The notes under the pieces were generated by a model, which searched no databases, had not been told where the DNA came from, and saw only the letters and a program-made list of their open reading frames with translations. A program made the translations under genes and the position numbers. DNA of 64,000 nt from JBDTSW01 sp963758845 (lineage in GTDB: Bacteria > Actinomycetota > Thermoleophilia > Solirubrobacterales > 70-9): the NCBI GenBank assembly GCA_963758845.1, contig CAVWWX010000002.1:1612001-1676000 (forward strand), in the 5' to 3' direction. Positions 1 through 9,935 of the stretch are shown here, piece by piece (position 1 is the stretch's first letter; each line of letters starts with the position of its first letter).

Positions 1-23
1 GCTGAGCCAGCCGCCGGCCTCCA

Positions 24-29
24 TAGAAT
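24..29 (+). promoter_or_regulatory. -10 box TAGAAT before murE
   Basis: TAGAAT matches the usual actinobacterial -10 element and ends 8 nt before the murE ATG at 38. The transcript would begin at or next to the start codon. No clear -35 is visible in the 23 bases upstream. Confidence 0.55.
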
Positions 30-37
30 CGCGGGCG

Positions 38-1530
38 ATGGAGCTCCGCGAGGTCCTCGCCGGCGCTTCGGTCGCCGAGTGGACCGCCGATCCCGGCGCC
101 GAGGTGACCGGCCTCGCATACGACAGCCGCGATGTCCAGGCGGGAACGCTCTTCTTCTGCGTCCCCGGCGCCCGCAGCCGACGGCCACGACTTCGCGCCC
201 GGCGCGGTCGAGGCGGGCGCCGGCTCGCTGGTGGTCGAGCGCCCGCTCGAGCTGGCGGTCCCGCAGGCGGTCGTGGCCGACGCGCGGGCGGCGATGGCAC
301 CTGCCGCGGTGGCGTTCTTCGGCGATCCGACCGCCGAGCTCCGGGTCGCCGGGATCACCGGCACCAACGGCAAGACCACCACCGCGTTCCTCCTCCGCCA
401 CGTGCTCGAGTCGGCCGGGACCGCCACCGGGCTCCTGGGGACCGTGAAGCGCGTGGTCGGAGGCGTGTCGCGTCCGAGGTCGAGCGGACCACGCCCGAGG
501 CGATCGACCTCCAGCGGACCTTCCGCGAGATGCTCGACGGCGGGCGACCGGGCCTGCGTGATGGAGGTGTCCTCGCACGCCCTCGAGCTGCGCCGGGCGG
601 ACGGGGTTCGCTTCGCCGCGGCGACCTTCACGAACCTCACCCAGGACCACCTGGACTTCCACGCCGACATGGAGGAGTACTTCCAGGCGAAGCGCCTGCT
701 GTTCGCCGGGACGCCCGAGGCGCCGGGGGCCGCGATCGTCAACGTCGACGACCCCTACGGGGCCCGGCTCGTGGCCGAGCTCCGCGAGCAGCGGGGCCGA
801 GCCGGTCACGCTTCTCGGCCGCGGGCGCAGGAGGCCGACTACGTCGCCGTCGACGGTCTCCTACGACGCCGCCGGATCGCGGTTCGGCTGCCGTGCGCCC
901 GACGGCGAGCACCCGGTCGAGCTGGCCCTGCCGGGACACTTCAACGTCGCGAACGCGCTCGCCGCGATCGCCACCGCCGGGGCCATTGGAGCGAGCCCGG
1001 CCCAGGCCGCCGGCGCCCTGGCGGGCGCCGAGCAGGTGCCGGGCCGGATGGAGCCGATCGACGAGGGCCAGCCGTTCGCGGTCTTCGTCGACTATGCCCA
1101 CACCCCCGACTCGCTGGAGAACGTGCTGCGCGCCGCTCAGCGGCTGACCGCGGGCCGCCTGATCTGCGTGTTCGGGGCGGGCGGCGACCGCGACCGGGAG
1201 AAGCGCCCGCTGATGGGAGCGGCGGCCGCCGCTTTGGCCGACCTAGCCCTCGTCACCTCCGACAACCCCCGCTCGGAGGACCCGGCGGCGATCGTCGCCG
1301 AGATCCGCGCCGGCATGGAGGTCGTAAACAGGCGCGCCGAGGTCGAGGTCGAGGTCGATCGGCGGGCGGCGATCGCGGCTGCGCTCGAGGCCGCCCAGCC
1401 GGGAGACACCGTTCTCGTCGCCGGTAAGGGCCACGAGCAGGGTCAGGAGTTCGAGGGCGGCCGGAAGATCCCGTTCGACGACCGCGAGGTGGCCCGCGAG
1501 GAGCTGCGGGCGCTGCGCGCCGCCACGTGA
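38..1530 (+). CDS. murE: UDP-MurNAc-tripeptide synthetase MurE (several frameshifts)
   Basis: MurE is the cytoplasmic ATP-dependent ligase that adds the third amino acid to UDP-MurNAc-L-Ala-D-Glu in peptidoglycan synthesis. The N-terminal Mur domain (AYDSRDVQAGTLFF), the ATP loop GTNGKTTT, the segments EVSSHALEL and FTNLTQDHLDFH, and the C-terminal domain (VDYAHTPDSLENVL, GAGGDRDREKRP, DNPRSEDP) are all present. They lie in different frames: switches occur near 165-180, 465, 545, 795 and 825-845. DNPRSEDP fits the DNPR motif of diaminopimelate-adding MurE. The stop overlaps the GTG of murF as GTGA. Because every motif survives, I infer indel errors rather than a true pseudogene. Confidence 0.88.
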
Positions 1531-2884
1531 TCGAGCTGGCCCCAGAGCGGATCGCGGCCGAGGCCGGCGCCCTTATCGCCGCCGAGGGCTCACGTGACCG
1601 CCCGGAGCGAGCCACGATCGACTCCCGGGCCGCCGGGCCCGGGGACCTCTTCTTCGGGCTCCCCGGCGAGCACACCGACGGCGGCCGCCACGCGGCGGGA
1701 GCCCTTCGAGTCCGGTGCCTGGGGGGTCCTGGTGCGCCCCGAGCACGAGGCCGGCCTGGCCGGCGGCTGGGTCTTCACCAGCGACGACCCGCTGCGCTCG
1801 CTCCAGCGGCTGGCGCGGGCGTGGCGGCGTCGAGCTCGGCTCCCAGGTGGTGGGCATCACCGGCTCGACCGGGAAGACGTCGGTGAAGGACATCGCCCGG
1901 ACCCTGATCCCCCGCCGGGTCCATGCCAGCCCCGAGAACTTCAACACCGAGATCGGGCTGCCGCTGACGATCCTCTCGGCCCCGCCGGAGACCGAGGTGC
2001 TCGTCCTCGAGATGGCGATGCGCGGCCTTGGACAGATCGCCGAGCTGTGCGAGATAGCCGAGCCGGACGTGGCTGCGATCACCAACGTCGGGCCTGTGCA
2101 CCTCGAGCTCCTGGGGACGCTGGAGGCGATCGCGGAGGCGAAGGCCGAGATCCTCCAGGGCCTGGGGGCGGACGGGACCGCCGTCATCCCCGTCGATGCC
2201 GAGGCGCTCGAGCCCCACCTCCACGACGCTCTGGAGACGCTGACCTTCGGCCCTGGCGGCGACGTCACCGTTCACGACGCCGCGCACTCAGGCGACGGCA
2301 CCGCTGCTCTGATCGCAACACCGGCCGGCGAAGCGACCTTCGAGCTGCCGTTCGCCGAGGCCCACAACGTCCAGAACGCCCTCTGCGCGATCGGCATCGG
2401 CATCGCCCTGGGCTGCGAGGTTGTCGCGATGGCCCGCCGGGCTCCGGGGATAGAGTTCTCGCGGCTCCGCGGCGAGCTCGTGCGGCTCGCCGGCGGGATC
2501 GTGATCGTGAACGACTCCTACAACGCGAACCCCATCTCCATGCGCGCGGCGCTCGAGAACCTTGCGATGGGGGTCGCGGGGGTGGCGCCCGAGGCGCGAC
2601 GGATCGCGGTGCTGGGGGAGATGAAGGAGCTGGGAGGCGACGCCGCCGGCTACCACCGCGAGGTCGGGGCGCTGGCCAGGAACCTGGGCGTCGACCCGGT
2701 GATCGGGGTCGGCGAGCTGGCGCACGAGTACGCCCCCGACGAGTGGGCGGCCGACGCCGAAGCCGCCGCCGAGATCGTGGCCCCGATGCTGCGCGACGGC
2801 GACTCGCTGCTCGTCAAGGGCTCGCGCTCGGTCGGGCTCGAGCGCCTGACCGAGGCCCTGCTCGCTACGCGCGGCCCGGCCTAG
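1527..2884 (+). CDS. murF: UDP-MurNAc-tripeptide:D-Ala-D-Ala ligase MurF (two frameshifts)
   Basis: MurF adds D-Ala-D-Ala to complete the UDP-MurNAc-pentapeptide. Translation starts at GTG 1527, overlapping the murE stop. The N-terminal domain (ATIDSRAAGPGDLFFGLPG) is in the first frame. The frame then changes near 1695 and again near 1830, before the ATP loop GITGSTGKTSVKD. From there to 2884 the frame is open, with EMAMRGLGQIAELC, NVGPVHLELLG and the substrate-domain motif NDSYNANPISMRAAL. Total length, about 452 residues, is normal for MurF. The two shifts are most simply single-base sequence errors. Confidence 0.9.
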
Positions 2885-2899
2885 GGCGGTTCCGGGCCG

Positions 2900-3934
2900 A
2901 TGCCCACCGACACGCCGATCCTGACTGCCGCCCTTGCCAACGAGGTCGCATCGGCCGCGATCGACCGTGGCGAGGTCCTGATCGCCGGGATGGCGGCGAT
3001 GCTGATCACGATCTTCCTGGGCCCCAGGTTCATCGAGTACCTGCGGGTCAAGGAGTTCGGCCAGCAGATCCGCGAGGAGGGGCCGCAGGAGCATCACGCG
3101 AAGGCCGGCACGCCGACGATGGGGGGGCTCGTCATCTTCCTCGCGATCGCCGTCCCATTCCTGGTGCTGTCGGAGCGCGACACGCAGAGCCTGGCGGTCT
3201 TCGGGGTCGCGCTCGGAGCGGCGGCCATCGGGTTCGCGGACGACTTCATCAAGATCTCCAAGCGCCGCTCCCTGGGCCTCGCGGCGCGCTACAAGCTGCT
3301 TGCCCAGATCGCCCTCGCCGTTGGGCTCTGGTACGTGGCGACCGAGGTGGTAGGGCTCGATCCGGTGCTGCAATCGCGGATATTCGGGGGCGAGATCGAC
3401 GTTGGCCCAGTCGTCTACCTGATCTTCGTCTTCCTCGTGATCGCCGGGGCCTCCAACGCCGTCAACCTCACCGACGGCCTCGACGGGCTCGCTGCCGGGG
3501 CCTGCGGGATCGTGCTCCTGGCCTACATGGCCATCACGATCACGACCGGGCAGGAGGGCCTGGCGCTGCTGTCGGCCTGCTTCGTCGGCGCCTCGATCGG
3601 CTTCCTCTGGTTCAACGCCTTCCCGGCGTCGATCTTCATGGGCGACACCGGTTCACTCGGGCTTGGGGCGGCGATCGGGGCGCTGGCCGTGATGACGCAG
3701 ACCGAGCTGCTCCTGATCATCCTCGGCGGGATCTTCGTGATCGAGGCGCTGTCGGTCGCGATCCAGGTCGCCAGCTTCAAGCTGTTTCGCCGCCGGGTGC
3801 TCCTGATGGCCCCGGTCCATCACCACTTCGAGATGCTCGCCTGGTCTGAGACCAAGATCATGCTGCGCTTCTGGATCGTCGCCGCGGTGTGCGCCGGCAT
3901 CGGCTACGTGCTCTTCCAGAACTCCCTCGGATAA
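2900..3934 (+). CDS. mraY: Phospho-MurNAc-pentapeptide translocase MraY
   Basis: This 344-residue multi-pass membrane enzyme transfers phospho-MurNAc-pentapeptide to undecaprenyl phosphate to make lipid I. Family motifs are clear: KAGTPTMGG at about residues 68-76, the acidic DDFIK, NAVNLTDGLDGLAAG, FMGDTGSLGLG, and the late PVHHHFE histidine motif. About ten hydrophobic segments are spread along the protein. It begins 15 nt after murF on ATG 2900, so it is translated from the same message. The reading frame is intact, unlike its upstream neighbours. Confidence 0.96.
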   Translation: MPTDTPILTAALANEVASAAIDRGEVLIAGMAAMLITIFLGPRFIEYLRVKEFGQQIREEGPQEHHAKAGTPTMGGLVIFLAIAVPFLVLSERDTQSLAVFGVALGAAAIGFADDFIKISKRRSLGLAARYKLLAQIALAVGLWYVATEVVGLDPVLQSRIFGGEIDVGPVVYLIFVFLVIAGASNAVNLTDGLDGLAAGACGIVLLAYMAITITTGQEGLALLSACFVGASIGFLWFNAFPASIFMGDTGSLGLGAAIGALAVMTQTELLLIILGGIFVIEALSVAIQVASFKLFRRRVLLMAPVHHHFEMLAWSETKIMLRFWIVAAVCAGIGYVLFQNSLG

Positions 3935-3942
3935 AGGGAGCC

Positions 3943-3957
3943 TCGCCCGCGGGGCGA
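3943..3957 (+). other. Short hairpin between mraY and murD
   Basis: TCGCCC and GGGCGA form a perfect 6-bp stem with a 3-nt loop in the 33-nt mraY-murD gap. There is no T-run after it, so it does not look like a terminator. It may only tune expression, or arise by chance in GC-rich DNA. Confidence 0.25.
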
Positions 3958-3967
3958 ATCCCCAGGC

Positions 3968-5329
3968 ATGGGCTCGGCGAAGCCACGGCCCCCGCTGCCC
4001 GAGGGGCCGTACCTCGTGGTCGGGATGGCTCGTTCCGGGCAGGCGGCGGCGCGGCTCCTGGCCGAGCGGGGGGAGGACGTCATCGGCGTCGACTCCGGGT
4101 CGCCGGCGGGCGTGGGAGGGGTGGCGGCCCTGGGCGTCGAAGTCAGTCTGAATGACGATGGGATCGCCCACCTGGACAGTGCCCGCTGCTTGGTCAAGAG
4201 CCCCGGGGTCCCGGCCTCGGCGCCGGCCGTCGCCCGCGCCCGCGAACGGGGCGTCCCCGTCATCGGCGAGCTCGAGCTCGCCTGGCGGCTGCTTGAGAAC
4301 CAGTTCGTGGCCGTGACCGGCACCAACGGCAAGACCACCGTCGCCGAGCTGCTCGGCGAGGTCTGGCGCGCGGCCGGCCGCCCGGTGGCCGTGGCCGGCA
4401 ACGTCGGAACGCCGCTGGCGTCGCTCGCCGGGTCGGTACCCGCCGACGCGACCGTGGTCTGCGAGGCCTCCTCGTTCCAGCTCGAGGACTCCGAGGCGTT
4501 CGCCCCGGAGTGCGCGGTGCTGCTCAACCTGAGCCCCGACCACCTCGATCGCCACGGCACGCTGGACGCCTACCTCGCCGCCAAGCTGCGGATCTTCGCC
4601 AACCAGGGCAACGACGACCACGCGGTCTTCAACGGCTGCGACGAATCGCTGCGCGGCCGCGACCTGGGCGGCTGTGGGCGGAGGATCGCGTTCTGTCGCG
4701 ATTGCGACGGCCCCGACTGCGATGTCGTCTGTGACGGCGAGACGATCGTCGCCTCCGGCGAGGCCCTCGTGGACCTCGCGGAGCTGAAGCTGATCGGCCC
4801 GCACAACGCCGCCAACGCGATGGCAGCCGCCGCGGCCGCGCTGGCGATGGGGGTGCCGCGCGACGACGTCGCGTCCGGCCTGCGCTCGTTCGAGGGCGTG
4901 CCGCACCGCCTCGAGCGGGTCGGCGTGGTGGGCGGGGTCACCTACGTGAACGACTCCAAGGCCACGAACGTCGCCGCCGCGCGCGCCGCGATCCTCTCCT
5001 TCGACGCCCCCCTTCACGTGATCCTGGGGGGCAGCGCCAAGGGCGAGCGCTTCTCCGAGCTCGCCCAGCCGCTGTCGCGGCATGCCGGCTCCGCTTACCT
5101 CCTCGGCGACACGGCGCAGGATCTCGACGACGATCTCGCCGAGGCCTGGGAGAGCGGCGTCAAGCGCCACCGGCCCCGAGACCTCGCCGAGGCCGTTCGC
5201 CTCGCCGCCTTCTCGGCAGCGGAGGGCGAGGTCGTCCTGCTGGCCCCGGCATGCGCCAGCTTCGACGCCTACCCGGACTACGAGGCCCGGGGCGAGCACT
5301 TCCGGGCGCTGGTGGAGGCGCTGGCGTGA
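3968..5329 (+). CDS. murD: UDP-MurNAc-L-Ala:D-Glu ligase MurD
   Basis: MurD adds D-glutamate to UDP-MurNAc-L-alanine. The 453-residue protein has the N-terminal Rossmann-like UDP-binding domain (VVGMARSGQAAARLL), the ATP loop GTNGKTT at about residues 118-124, ASSFQLE, NLSPDHLDRHG, and the C-terminal motif NDSKATN, followed by ILGGSAKGE. Start ATG 3968 gives a normal N-terminus. The stop overlaps the GTG of ftsW, indicating translational coupling. Confidence 0.96.
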   Translation: MGSAKPRPPLPEGPYLVVGMARSGQAAARLLAERGEDVIGVDSGSPAGVGGVAALGVEVSLNDDGIAHLDSARCLVKSPGVPASAPAVARARERGVPVIGELELAWRLLENQFVAVTGTNGKTTVAELLGEVWRAAGRPVAVAGNVGTPLASLAGSVPADATVVCEASSFQLEDSEAFAPECAVLLNLSPDHLDRHGTLDAYLAAKLRIFANQGNDDHAVFNGCDESLRGRDLGGCGRRIAFCRDCDGPDCDVVCDGETIVASGEALVDLAELKLIGPHNAANAMAAAAAALAMGVPRDDVASGLRSFEGVPHRLERVGVVGGVTYVNDSKATNVAAARAAILSFDAPLHVILGGSAKGERFSELAQPLSRHAGSAYLLGDTAQDLDDDLAEAWESGVKRHRPRDLAEAVRLAAFSAAEGEVVLLAPACASFDAYPDYEARGEHFRALVEALA

Positions 5330-6642
5330 GCGTCCTTCGGCTTCGGGCCCTGGGACCCCGCCGCCGTGCGGGATCGCCGCCGATCGAGCACTCGCTGCTC
5401 CTGACGGCCACGCTCTGCCTGGTGGCGCTGGGCGTGGTGATGGTCTTCAGCGCCTCGTCTACGACCGCCCTCCTGGGCGACAGCGGAGACAGCGCGTACT
5501 ACCTCAAGCGAACCGTCCTCTTCGGGGTGTTCGGGCTGCTGGCGATGCGGGTGCTCGCCGTGCGGGGCGTCACCATCGTCTACCGGCTCACCCCGGTGAT
5601 CATGGCCGTCTCGATCGCGCTCCTGCTTCTCGTCTTGGTGCCGGGAATCGGGATCGAGGTCAACGGGGCCAAGCGGTGGCTGGGGGCAGGGCTGTTTCAG
5701 ATCCAGCCCTCGGAGATCGCCAAGGTCGCGCTGGTCCTCCACGGGGCGGCGCTCCTGGCGACGCGGCCGCAGCTCACCCGGTCGGTGCGCGACATGGTGC
5801 CGTTCCTGGCGCCGGTGGGCCTGGTCTGCCTACTCGTCGTGATGGAGCCCGACCTGGGGACCGCGATGGTCGCGTGCTTCACGGGCTTCGCGCTCTTGGT
5901 GGCCGCCGGAGCGCGCATGCGAAGCCTCGGGATCGTGGCCGGCGTGCTGGTCGCCGCGATCCTCCTGGCGATCATGATCGAGCCGTACCGGATGGAGCGG
6001 CTCACGGGCTTCATCAACCCCAGCGCCGATCCCGCGGGCGCTGGCTTCCAGGCCACGCAGGCCCAGATCGCACTGGGATCGGGAGGCGTCTTCGGCGTCG
6101 GCGTCGGAGGCAGCCTGCAAAAGGCCTTCTACCTTCCCGAGGCCCACACGGACATGATCGCCGCGGTGATCGGCGAGGAGATGGGCCTCGTCGGCATGGC
6201 CGGGCTGGCCGGGCTGTTCGGGCTCTTCGCCTACGCCGGGCTGCGCACGGCGCAGCGGGCGAAGGACCGCTACACCAAGCTTCTGGCCGCCGGCCTCGTG
6301 TCCCTGGTGATGGTCCAGGCCACGATCAACCTCTTCGCCGTCATGGGCCTCGCGCCCCTGACCGGTGTGCCGCTGCCGTTCGTCTCCTACGGGAACTCGA
6401 GCCTGCTCGTCCTGCTGGCCGCGGTGGGCCTGCTGCTGAACATCGCCGACGGCGCGAAGGTGCCCGCGGCGAGGCCCAAGCCCGCCGCCTCGCGGCGCAA
6501 ACGCACGCGCGCTGAAAGACTGAGGGTCGTCGAAGGGGGCCGCGAGGGCGGCCGAAGGAGGAGCTCGTCCAGCCGTGCCAAGGGTCGCGATAGCCGCGGG
6601 AGGGACCGCCGGGCACGTCGTACCGGCTCTCGCCGTCGCTGA
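5326..6642 (+). CDS. ftsW: SEDS-family septal glycosyltransferase FtsW
   Basis: FtsW polymerises lipid II glycan strands at the septum with a partner class B PBP, which is not in the window. From GTG 5326, overlapping the murD stop, the protein has 438 residues, about ten transmembrane helices, and SEDS motifs VNGAKRWLGAG, QPSEIAKVAL, EPDLGTAMV, and PLPFVSYGNSSL. The last 60 or so residues are an Arg/Lys/Ser-rich cytoplasmic tail. The end of this tail (68 nt) is read in another frame as the beginning of murG, an unusually long overlap for this cluster. An in-frame upstream start inside murD is possible but unnecessary. Confidence 0.93.
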   Translation: MSVLRLRALGPRRRAGSPPIEHSLLLTATLCLVALGVVMVFSASSTTALLGDSGDSAYYLKRTVLFGVFGLLAMRVLAVRGVTIVYRLTPVIMAVSIALLLLVLVPGIGIEVNGAKRWLGAGLFQIQPSEIAKVALVLHGAALLATRPQLTRSVRDMVPFLAPVGLVCLLVVMEPDLGTAMVACFTGFALLVAAGARMRSLGIVAGVLVAAILLAIMIEPYRMERLTGFINPSADPAGAGFQATQAQIALGSGGVFGVGVGGSLQKAFYLPEAHTDMIAAVIGEEMGLVGMAGLAGLFGLFAYAGLRTAQRAKDRYTKLLAAGLVSLVMVQATINLFAVMGLAPLTGVPLPFVSYGNSSLLVLLAAVGLLLNIADGAKVPAARPKPAASRRKRTRAERLRVVEGGREGGRRRSSSSRAKGRDSRGRDRRARRTGSRRR

Positions 6643-7660
6643 CGCCTTGCGCGAGCGTGGGGCGGACGTCTTCTTCCTGGGCGCGCGGGGGCGCCTGGAG
6701 GCCGAGCTCGTGCCCGCGGCCGGCTACGAGGTCGAGTTGCTCGACGTTCGAGGCATCGACCGCGGGAACCCGCTTAAGGCCGTGGGCGCCGCGGCGCTTG
6801 CGGCCCGGGCGGTGCCTGCGGCGCGGCGGGTTCTGCGCGAGCGCGGTGCCGACGTGGTCATGGGCGGCGGCGGCTACGTCGCCGGCCCCGGGGGCTTGGC
6901 CGCGCTTCGCCTTGGCCTGCCGCTGGTCCTGACCGAGGCCGACCGCCACCTGGGGCTGGCCAACAGGCTGCTGGCGCGGCGGGCTCGACGGGTGTGCCTG
7001 GCCTTCGCGATCCCCGGGCTCGAAGGCAAACGCTACGTCGTCACCGGCCGGCCGGTCCCGGCGGACATCTCGCGCGCTGACCGCGGCTCGGCCCGAGAGC
7101 GCTTCGGGATCGCCCCGGATGCGCGTTGCCTGCTGGTCTTCGGGGGCAGCCAGGGCGCCCGCAGCATCAACCTCGCGGCGCTCGACGCGTTCGCGGATCC
7201 GTCGGCGCCGGCGCGCTCCTACCACGTGCTGCACATCGCCGGCCAGCGTGACTACCCCGACGCCCGGGCGCGCCTGGACGCGGCCGGTGGCGTGGCCGGC
7301 TACACCCTGCTCGCCTACGAGCCCGGGCTGGCCGATTCCCTCGCTGCTTGCGACCTCGTCCTGGCCCGCTCGGGGGGCTCGATCTTCGAGTTGGCGGCGG
7401 CGGGGCGGCCGGCGATCCTGGTCCCCTATCCCCATGCGGCGGCCGATCACCAGCGGCTGAACGCGGAGTGGATGCGCGATGCCGGCGCCGCGATCGTGAT
7501 CGACGACGCCGACCTCGACGGCGAGGCCGTGGTCTCTGCCGCCGGCGCCCTGCTCGGGGACGCGGCGCGCCTGGAGGAGATGTCGCGAGCCTCCGCCGAG
7601 CTGGCCCGCCCGGACGCCGCCGACCGCGTCGCCTCCGAGATCCTCGGCCTTCTCGGATGA
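6575..7660 (+). CDS. murG: UDP-GlcNAc:lipid I N-acetylglucosaminyltransferase MurG
   Basis: MurG converts lipid I to lipid II at the inner face of the membrane. The 361-residue protein begins on GTG 6575, with AAGGAGG at 6555-6561 about 13 nt upstream. It carries the N-terminal glycine loop GGTAGHVVPAL, GGGGYVAGPG, the second loop FGGSQGARSIN, and the donor-binding segment LARSGGSIFELAAAGRPAILVP (GT28 fold). Its first 68 nt lie inside the ftsW reading frame. The stop overlaps the ATG of murC. Confidence 0.95.
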   Translation: MPRVAIAAGGTAGHVVPALAVADALRERGADVFFLGARGRLEAELVPAAGYEVELLDVRGIDRGNPLKAVGAAALAARAVPAARRVLRERGADVVMGGGGYVAGPGGLAALRLGLPLVLTEADRHLGLANRLLARRARRVCLAFAIPGLEGKRYVVTGRPVPADISRADRGSARERFGIAPDARCLLVFGGSQGARSINLAALDAFADPSAPARSYHVLHIAGQRDYPDARARLDAAGGVAGYTLLAYEPGLADSLAACDLVLARSGGSIFELAAAGRPAILVPYPHAAADHQRLNAEWMRDAGAAIVIDDADLDGEAVVSAAGALLGDAARLEEMSRASAELARPDAADRVASEILGLLG

Positions 7661-8970
7661 GCGATCTCGACGGCAGATCCCTTCACTTCATCGCGATCGG
7701 GGGCGCCGGGATGAGCGGGCTGGCTCTGGTCAGCCACGCTCGAGGGGCCGTCGTGTCGGGCAGCGATCGCGCCGAGAGCGCCTACTTCCGGCGGGTCGTG
7801 GCGGCGGGCATCGACGCCCGCTTGGGCCACGACGCGGCCGTGGTCCCGCAGGACGCCGAGATCGTCGTCTCGACGGCGGTGGGCGAGGACAACCCCGAGC
7901 TGTTGATCGCCCGCGAGCGAGGGCAGCGCGTGATCCACCGCGGCGAGCTCCTGGCCGAGCTGTGCGCGTCAAAGCGCCTGATCGCCGTCGCCGGCGCCCA
8001 CGGGAAGACCACGACCGCCGGCATGCTGGCCTGGGCCATGCGGGGGGAGGCGTCGTGGCTCCTGGGGGGTGAGCTGCCCGGTGCGGGCCCGGAGGGCACG
8101 GCCGCCAACGCCGACTGGGTGGCGTCCAGCGAGTGGGTCATCGCCGAGGCGGACGAGTCCGACGCAAGCTTCCTGAAGCTGGCGCCCGAGGTCGCCGTGA
8201 TCACGAACGTCGAGCTCGACCATCACTCGCGCTGGGGATCCCGAGCCGAGCTCATGGCCGCCTTCGAGGCATTCGCGGAACCGGCGCGGGCGGTCGCGAT
8301 CGGGCCTGGCGCGGGGCTGGAGGCGCTGGGCGGCGCCGCCGGCGAGGTGGTGCGCTTCGACGCCGAGGTGCCCGGGCCGCCCCTCGACCTGGCGGTCCCG
8401 GGCCGCCACAACCAGCTCAACGCCCGCGGCGCGCTGGCGGCGCTCGAGCTGGCGGGGATCGCCGCGCCGGCCGATGCGGCTGTGCGGCTCGAGACCTTCC
8501 CCGGCATGCTGCGCCGCCTGGAGCGCAAGGGGACGCGGGCGGGCGCCACGGTGTATGACGACTACGCCCATCACCCGACCGAGGTGGCGGCCGCCCTCGA
8601 GGCGCTGCGCGAGCTCGAGCCGCGGCGGCTGATCGCGGTGTTCCAGCCCCACCTCTACTCGCGCACGAAGGCGCTCGCGCGTCGCTTCGGCGCCGCGCTG
8701 GCCGCCGCCGACGAGATCGGCGTGCTCGACGTCTACGCGGCCCGCGAGGAGCCGGTCGGGCCCCTGGCGGGGGTCAGCGGCCTCGACGTGGCGCGGGAGG
8801 CGGCCGATCACGCGGCGGGCCGTCCCGTGTGGTGGCTTCGCGATACGGGCGTAGCCGAACGCGCCCTGGCGCCGCGCCTTGGCGACGGCGACCTGCTGGT
8901 GACGCTGGGCGCCGGCGACGTCTTCCGCCTGGCTGATCGCCTGGTCGCCGAGGGCGGGGAGGAGGCATGA
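7657..8970 (+). CDS. murC: UDP-MurNAc:L-alanine ligase MurC
   Basis: MurC attaches L-alanine to UDP-MurNAc, the first stem-peptide step. ATG 7657 overlaps the murG stop and gives 437 residues. The N-terminal loop IGGAGMSGLA binds the UDP sugar. The ATP loop is GAHGKTTT at about 113-120, where most MurC proteins have GTHGKTTT. EADESDASFLKL, NVELDHHSRWGS, the C-terminal YDDYAHHPTEVAA and FQPHLYSRTKA are all typical. The stop overlaps the ATG of murB. Confidence 0.96.
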   Translation: MSDLDGRSLHFIAIGGAGMSGLALVSHARGAVVSGSDRAESAYFRRVVAAGIDARLGHDAAVVPQDAEIVVSTAVGEDNPELLIARERGQRVIHRGELLAELCASKRLIAVAGAHGKTTTAGMLAWAMRGEASWLLGGELPGAGPEGTAANADWVASSEWVIAEADESDASFLKLAPEVAVITNVELDHHSRWGSRAELMAAFEAFAEPARAVAIGPGAGLEALGGAAGEVVRFDAEVPGPPLDLAVPGRHNQLNARGALAALELAGIAAPADAAVRLETFPGMLRRLERKGTRAGATVYDDYAHHPTEVAAALEALRELEPRRLIAVFQPHLYSRTKALARRFGAALAAADEIGVLDVYAAREEPVGPLAGVSGLDVAREAADHAAGRPVWWLRDTGVAERALAPRLGDGDLLVTLGAGDVFRLADRLVAEGGEEA

Positions 8971-9881
8971 GCGTTCCGGCCGGCGTCGAGCGCGACTACC
9001 CTCTGGCGCGGCTCACCACCGTGCGGGCCGGCGGGCCGGCGGACCTGTTCGCCCGCCCATCGACGGAGTCAGAGCTGGTCGGCCTGCTCGCCTGGGCCGA
9101 CGCCCAGGGCCACCGGCTGGGGATCGTGGGGTCCGGGTCGAACCTGCTCGTCGGCGACGAGGGCTTTCGCGGCCTCGTGCTGAAGCTCGACGGCGAGCTC
9201 GCGGCGGCCGAGCGCGACGGCACGATGCTCGTCTGCGGCGGCGGCGCCCGGCTGCCGTCGGCGACGGCGAAGACGGCGCGGTGGGGGCTCACCGGGCTCG
9301 AGTTCGGGATCAACATTCCTGGAACCGTCGGCGGGGCGGTGCGGATGAACGCGAACGCCTACGGCGGTCAGCTGGCTCGAGTGCTCGAGTGGGTCGACGT
9401 CGCCGGCGCGGCGGGCATCCAGCGCCGCGTTCCCGCAGACCTCGGCTTCGCCTACCGCAGCTCGAACCTGGGTCCGTCCGACGTGGTCGCGCGGGCGGCC
9501 TTCGCGTTGGCGGAGGCGGACCCGGATTCAATCCGCGCCACGCTTGCCGAGATGCGCGGCAAGCGACGCGAGGCCCAGCCGTCCGGAATCAAGACGTTCG
9601 GCTCGACCTTCAAGAACCCCGAGGACGAGCGGGCGCAGGGGCGAAGCGCCGGGCAGCTCCTCGACGCGTCCGGCTGCCGTGGGCTCCAGGTGGGAGGCGC
9701 GCGGTTCGCGCCGAAGCACGCCAACTTCGTCGAGAACGCCGATGGCGCGACCACCGCCGACATCCTCGAGCTGATGGCCCAGGGGCGCCGCCGAGTGCAC
9801 GAGCGCTTCGGTGTTGTGCTGGAGCCCGAGGTTCAGATCCTGGGCGACGTGACCTGGCCCGACGGCTGGGACCTGGGCTGA
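8967..9881 (+). CDS. murB: UDP-N-acetylenolpyruvoylglucosamine reductase MurB
   Basis: MurB is the FAD/NADPH-dependent reductase that makes UDP-MurNAc. The 304-residue length and lack of the extra loop fit the type II (short) enzymes. Visible motifs are the FAD-binding GSGSNLLVGDEGFRG, GIPGTVGGA-like INIPGTVGGAVRMNANAYGG, the proton-donor region GSTFKNPE, and AGQLLDASGCRGLQVGGA with KHANFVEN. It follows murC with a 4-nt overlap. Confidence 0.96.
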   Translation: MSVPAGVERDYPLARLTTVRAGGPADLFARPSTESELVGLLAWADAQGHRLGIVGSGSNLLVGDEGFRGLVLKLDGELAAAERDGTMLVCGGGARLPSATAKTARWGLTGLEFGINIPGTVGGAVRMNANAYGGQLARVLEWVDVAGAAGIQRRVPADLGFAYRSSNLGPSDVVARAAFALAEADPDSIRATLAEMRGKRREAQPSGIKTFGSTFKNPEDERAQGRSAGQLLDASGCRGLQVGGARFAPKHANFVENADGATTADILELMAQGRRRVHERFGVVLEPEVQILGDVTWPDGWDLG

Positions 9882-9935
9882 TCCCCGGCCCGCCCCCAGG
9901 CAGGAAGCGCGAGGGTCGAGGGCGAACCTAGGAGC

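Noticed and set aside
38..1530. murE as a true pseudogene
   Set aside because: It is an essential gene and all catalytic motifs remain in the correct order across frames. The shifts cluster at the window edge, as in murF, smc and ftsY.
3653..5299. Long open frame on the minus strand opposite murD
   Set aside because: High-GC shadow frame: it is opposite a gene with full MurD motifs, has low-complexity Arg/Gly/His composition and no family features. The same applies to long antisense frames at 2288-3373, 13845-15173, 15074-16549, 22077-23843, 36886-38937 and 46957-48918.
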